NCBI GenBank assembly: GCA_016713335.1
Contig: JADJPH010000039.1
Coordinates: forward strand, 9,107 to 73,106
Length of the DNA: 64,000 nucleotides
Source: Candidatus Fredericiella danica
Lineage (GTDB): Bacteria; Chloroflexota; Anaerolineae; Caldilineales; Caldilineaceae
Reading direction: 5' to 3'
Below the pieces are notes generated by a model. It had not been told where the DNA came from. It saw only the letters and a list, made by a program, of their open reading frames with translations, and made no database searches. Shown here in pieces: positions 63,817-64,000 of this stretch. Positions within the stretch are counted from its first letter, which is position 1, and each line of letters opens with the position of its first letter. The translations under genes and the position numbers were made by a program.

Positions 63817-64000
63817 ATGTTGCAAGCACAATTGCGGATCGAACACTTGGTTACCGGCGCTCAATGCCTGCTATTACCGGGTGCGGTGTTCGACATTGAA
63901 CCGCTGCCTTTTCCGATCGGACGTGGCAAGGACTGTCACCTTATTGTGTCGCACCATGAGATCTCGCGACGGCAGGCGCAGATTGGCGCTGATGGCGACT
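63817..64000 (+). CDS. FHA-domain protein (cut by window end)
   Basis: Partial: about 61 residues from ATG 63817, with GAGGAG upstream. FPIGRGKDCHLIVSHHEISRRQAQIG is an FHA phosphothreonine-binding core (GR, S, and SRRQ residues). Lying 12 bases after the Ser/Thr kinase, it is a likely substrate or adaptor reading phosphorylated partners. Confidence 0.88.
   Translation, partial: MLQAQLRIEHLVTGAQCLLLPGAVFDIEPLPFPIGRGKDCHLIVSHHEISRRQAQIGADGD

Overview
The window looks like a metagenome-derived fragment of a high-GC, non-proteobacterial bacterium, most likely a member of the Chloroflexota (Anaerolineae/Caldilinea-like). This is inferred from gene content, not from a search. Pointers are an archaeal-type isopentenyl phosphate kinase (known from Roseiflexus), a serine/threonine kinase with a PD40-type sensor domain, a HEAT-repeat protein with acidic tails, orthologues of sporulation proteins (SpoVS, GerW/YtfJ, RicT/YaaT) outside any sporulation locus, and a Thr-Tyr-Thr-tuf-Trp-secE-nusG-rplKA-rplJL cluster.

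Layout. 1-3.8 kb: gpmA, dps, a UPF0114 membrane protein, a methyltransferase and a decayed Rpn-type nuclease, followed by a repeat patch (4.0-4.3 kb). 4.4-8.4 kb: an aromatic amino acid operon aroC / small P-loop kinase / aroK-aroB fusion / aroQ. 8.4-12.5 kb: a broken sugar-binding protein and a tightly coupled set of unknown genes including an M23-type peptidase. 12.7-18.3 kb: a PucR-type regulator, then a minus-strand DMT transporter and aroE-trpB-trpA. 18.4-22.1 kb: a SAM-I riboswitch controlling metY, with metX and metW downstream. 22.1-26 kb: tRNA-Val, selA, isopentenyl phosphate kinase, rseP. 26-35.9 kb: surface and envelope genes (zinc ribbon/LysM protein, HEAT protein, AEC transporter, TPR protein, FecR-like protein, GT39-like glycosyltransferase, GerW-like protein) and a threonine dehydratase. 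36-37.3 kb: a tandem AsnC-type ligand-binding protein and a composite repeat cluster. 38.3-44 kb: tRNAs and the translation/transcription cluster. 44.1-49.4 kb: holB, ricT, spoVS, rpe, a hydrolase, OsmC and DUF971. 50.6-55.9 kb: a probable oriC region, dnaA, recA, rny. 55.9-60.7 kb (minus strand): rpsB-tsf-pyrH-frr-uppS-cdsA. 61-64 kb: an orphan OmpR-type response regulator divergent from a Ser/Thr kinase and an FHA-domain gene cut by the window end.

A striking property is the number of single-base reading-frame breaks in genes that should be intact: aroC, the aroQ start, pucR, trpA 3' end, metX, the zinc ribbon/LysM gene, the HEAT gene, the TPR gene start, the GT39 gene, secE, nusG, dnaA, rny. 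Most lie in or next to short G or C runs and the protein continues perfectly in the next frame. This points to consensus sequence errors rather than biology, so these genes are annotated across the break. The Rpn gene and the sugar-binding protein have lost more sequence and are called pseudogenes.

The least explained elements are the alternating hairpin/direct-repeat family at 4.0, 15.3 and 36.8-37.3 kb, the coupled unknown operon at 9.4-12.5 kb, the perfect 19-bp inverted repeat between metY and metX, and the long structured leader after the SAM riboswitch.
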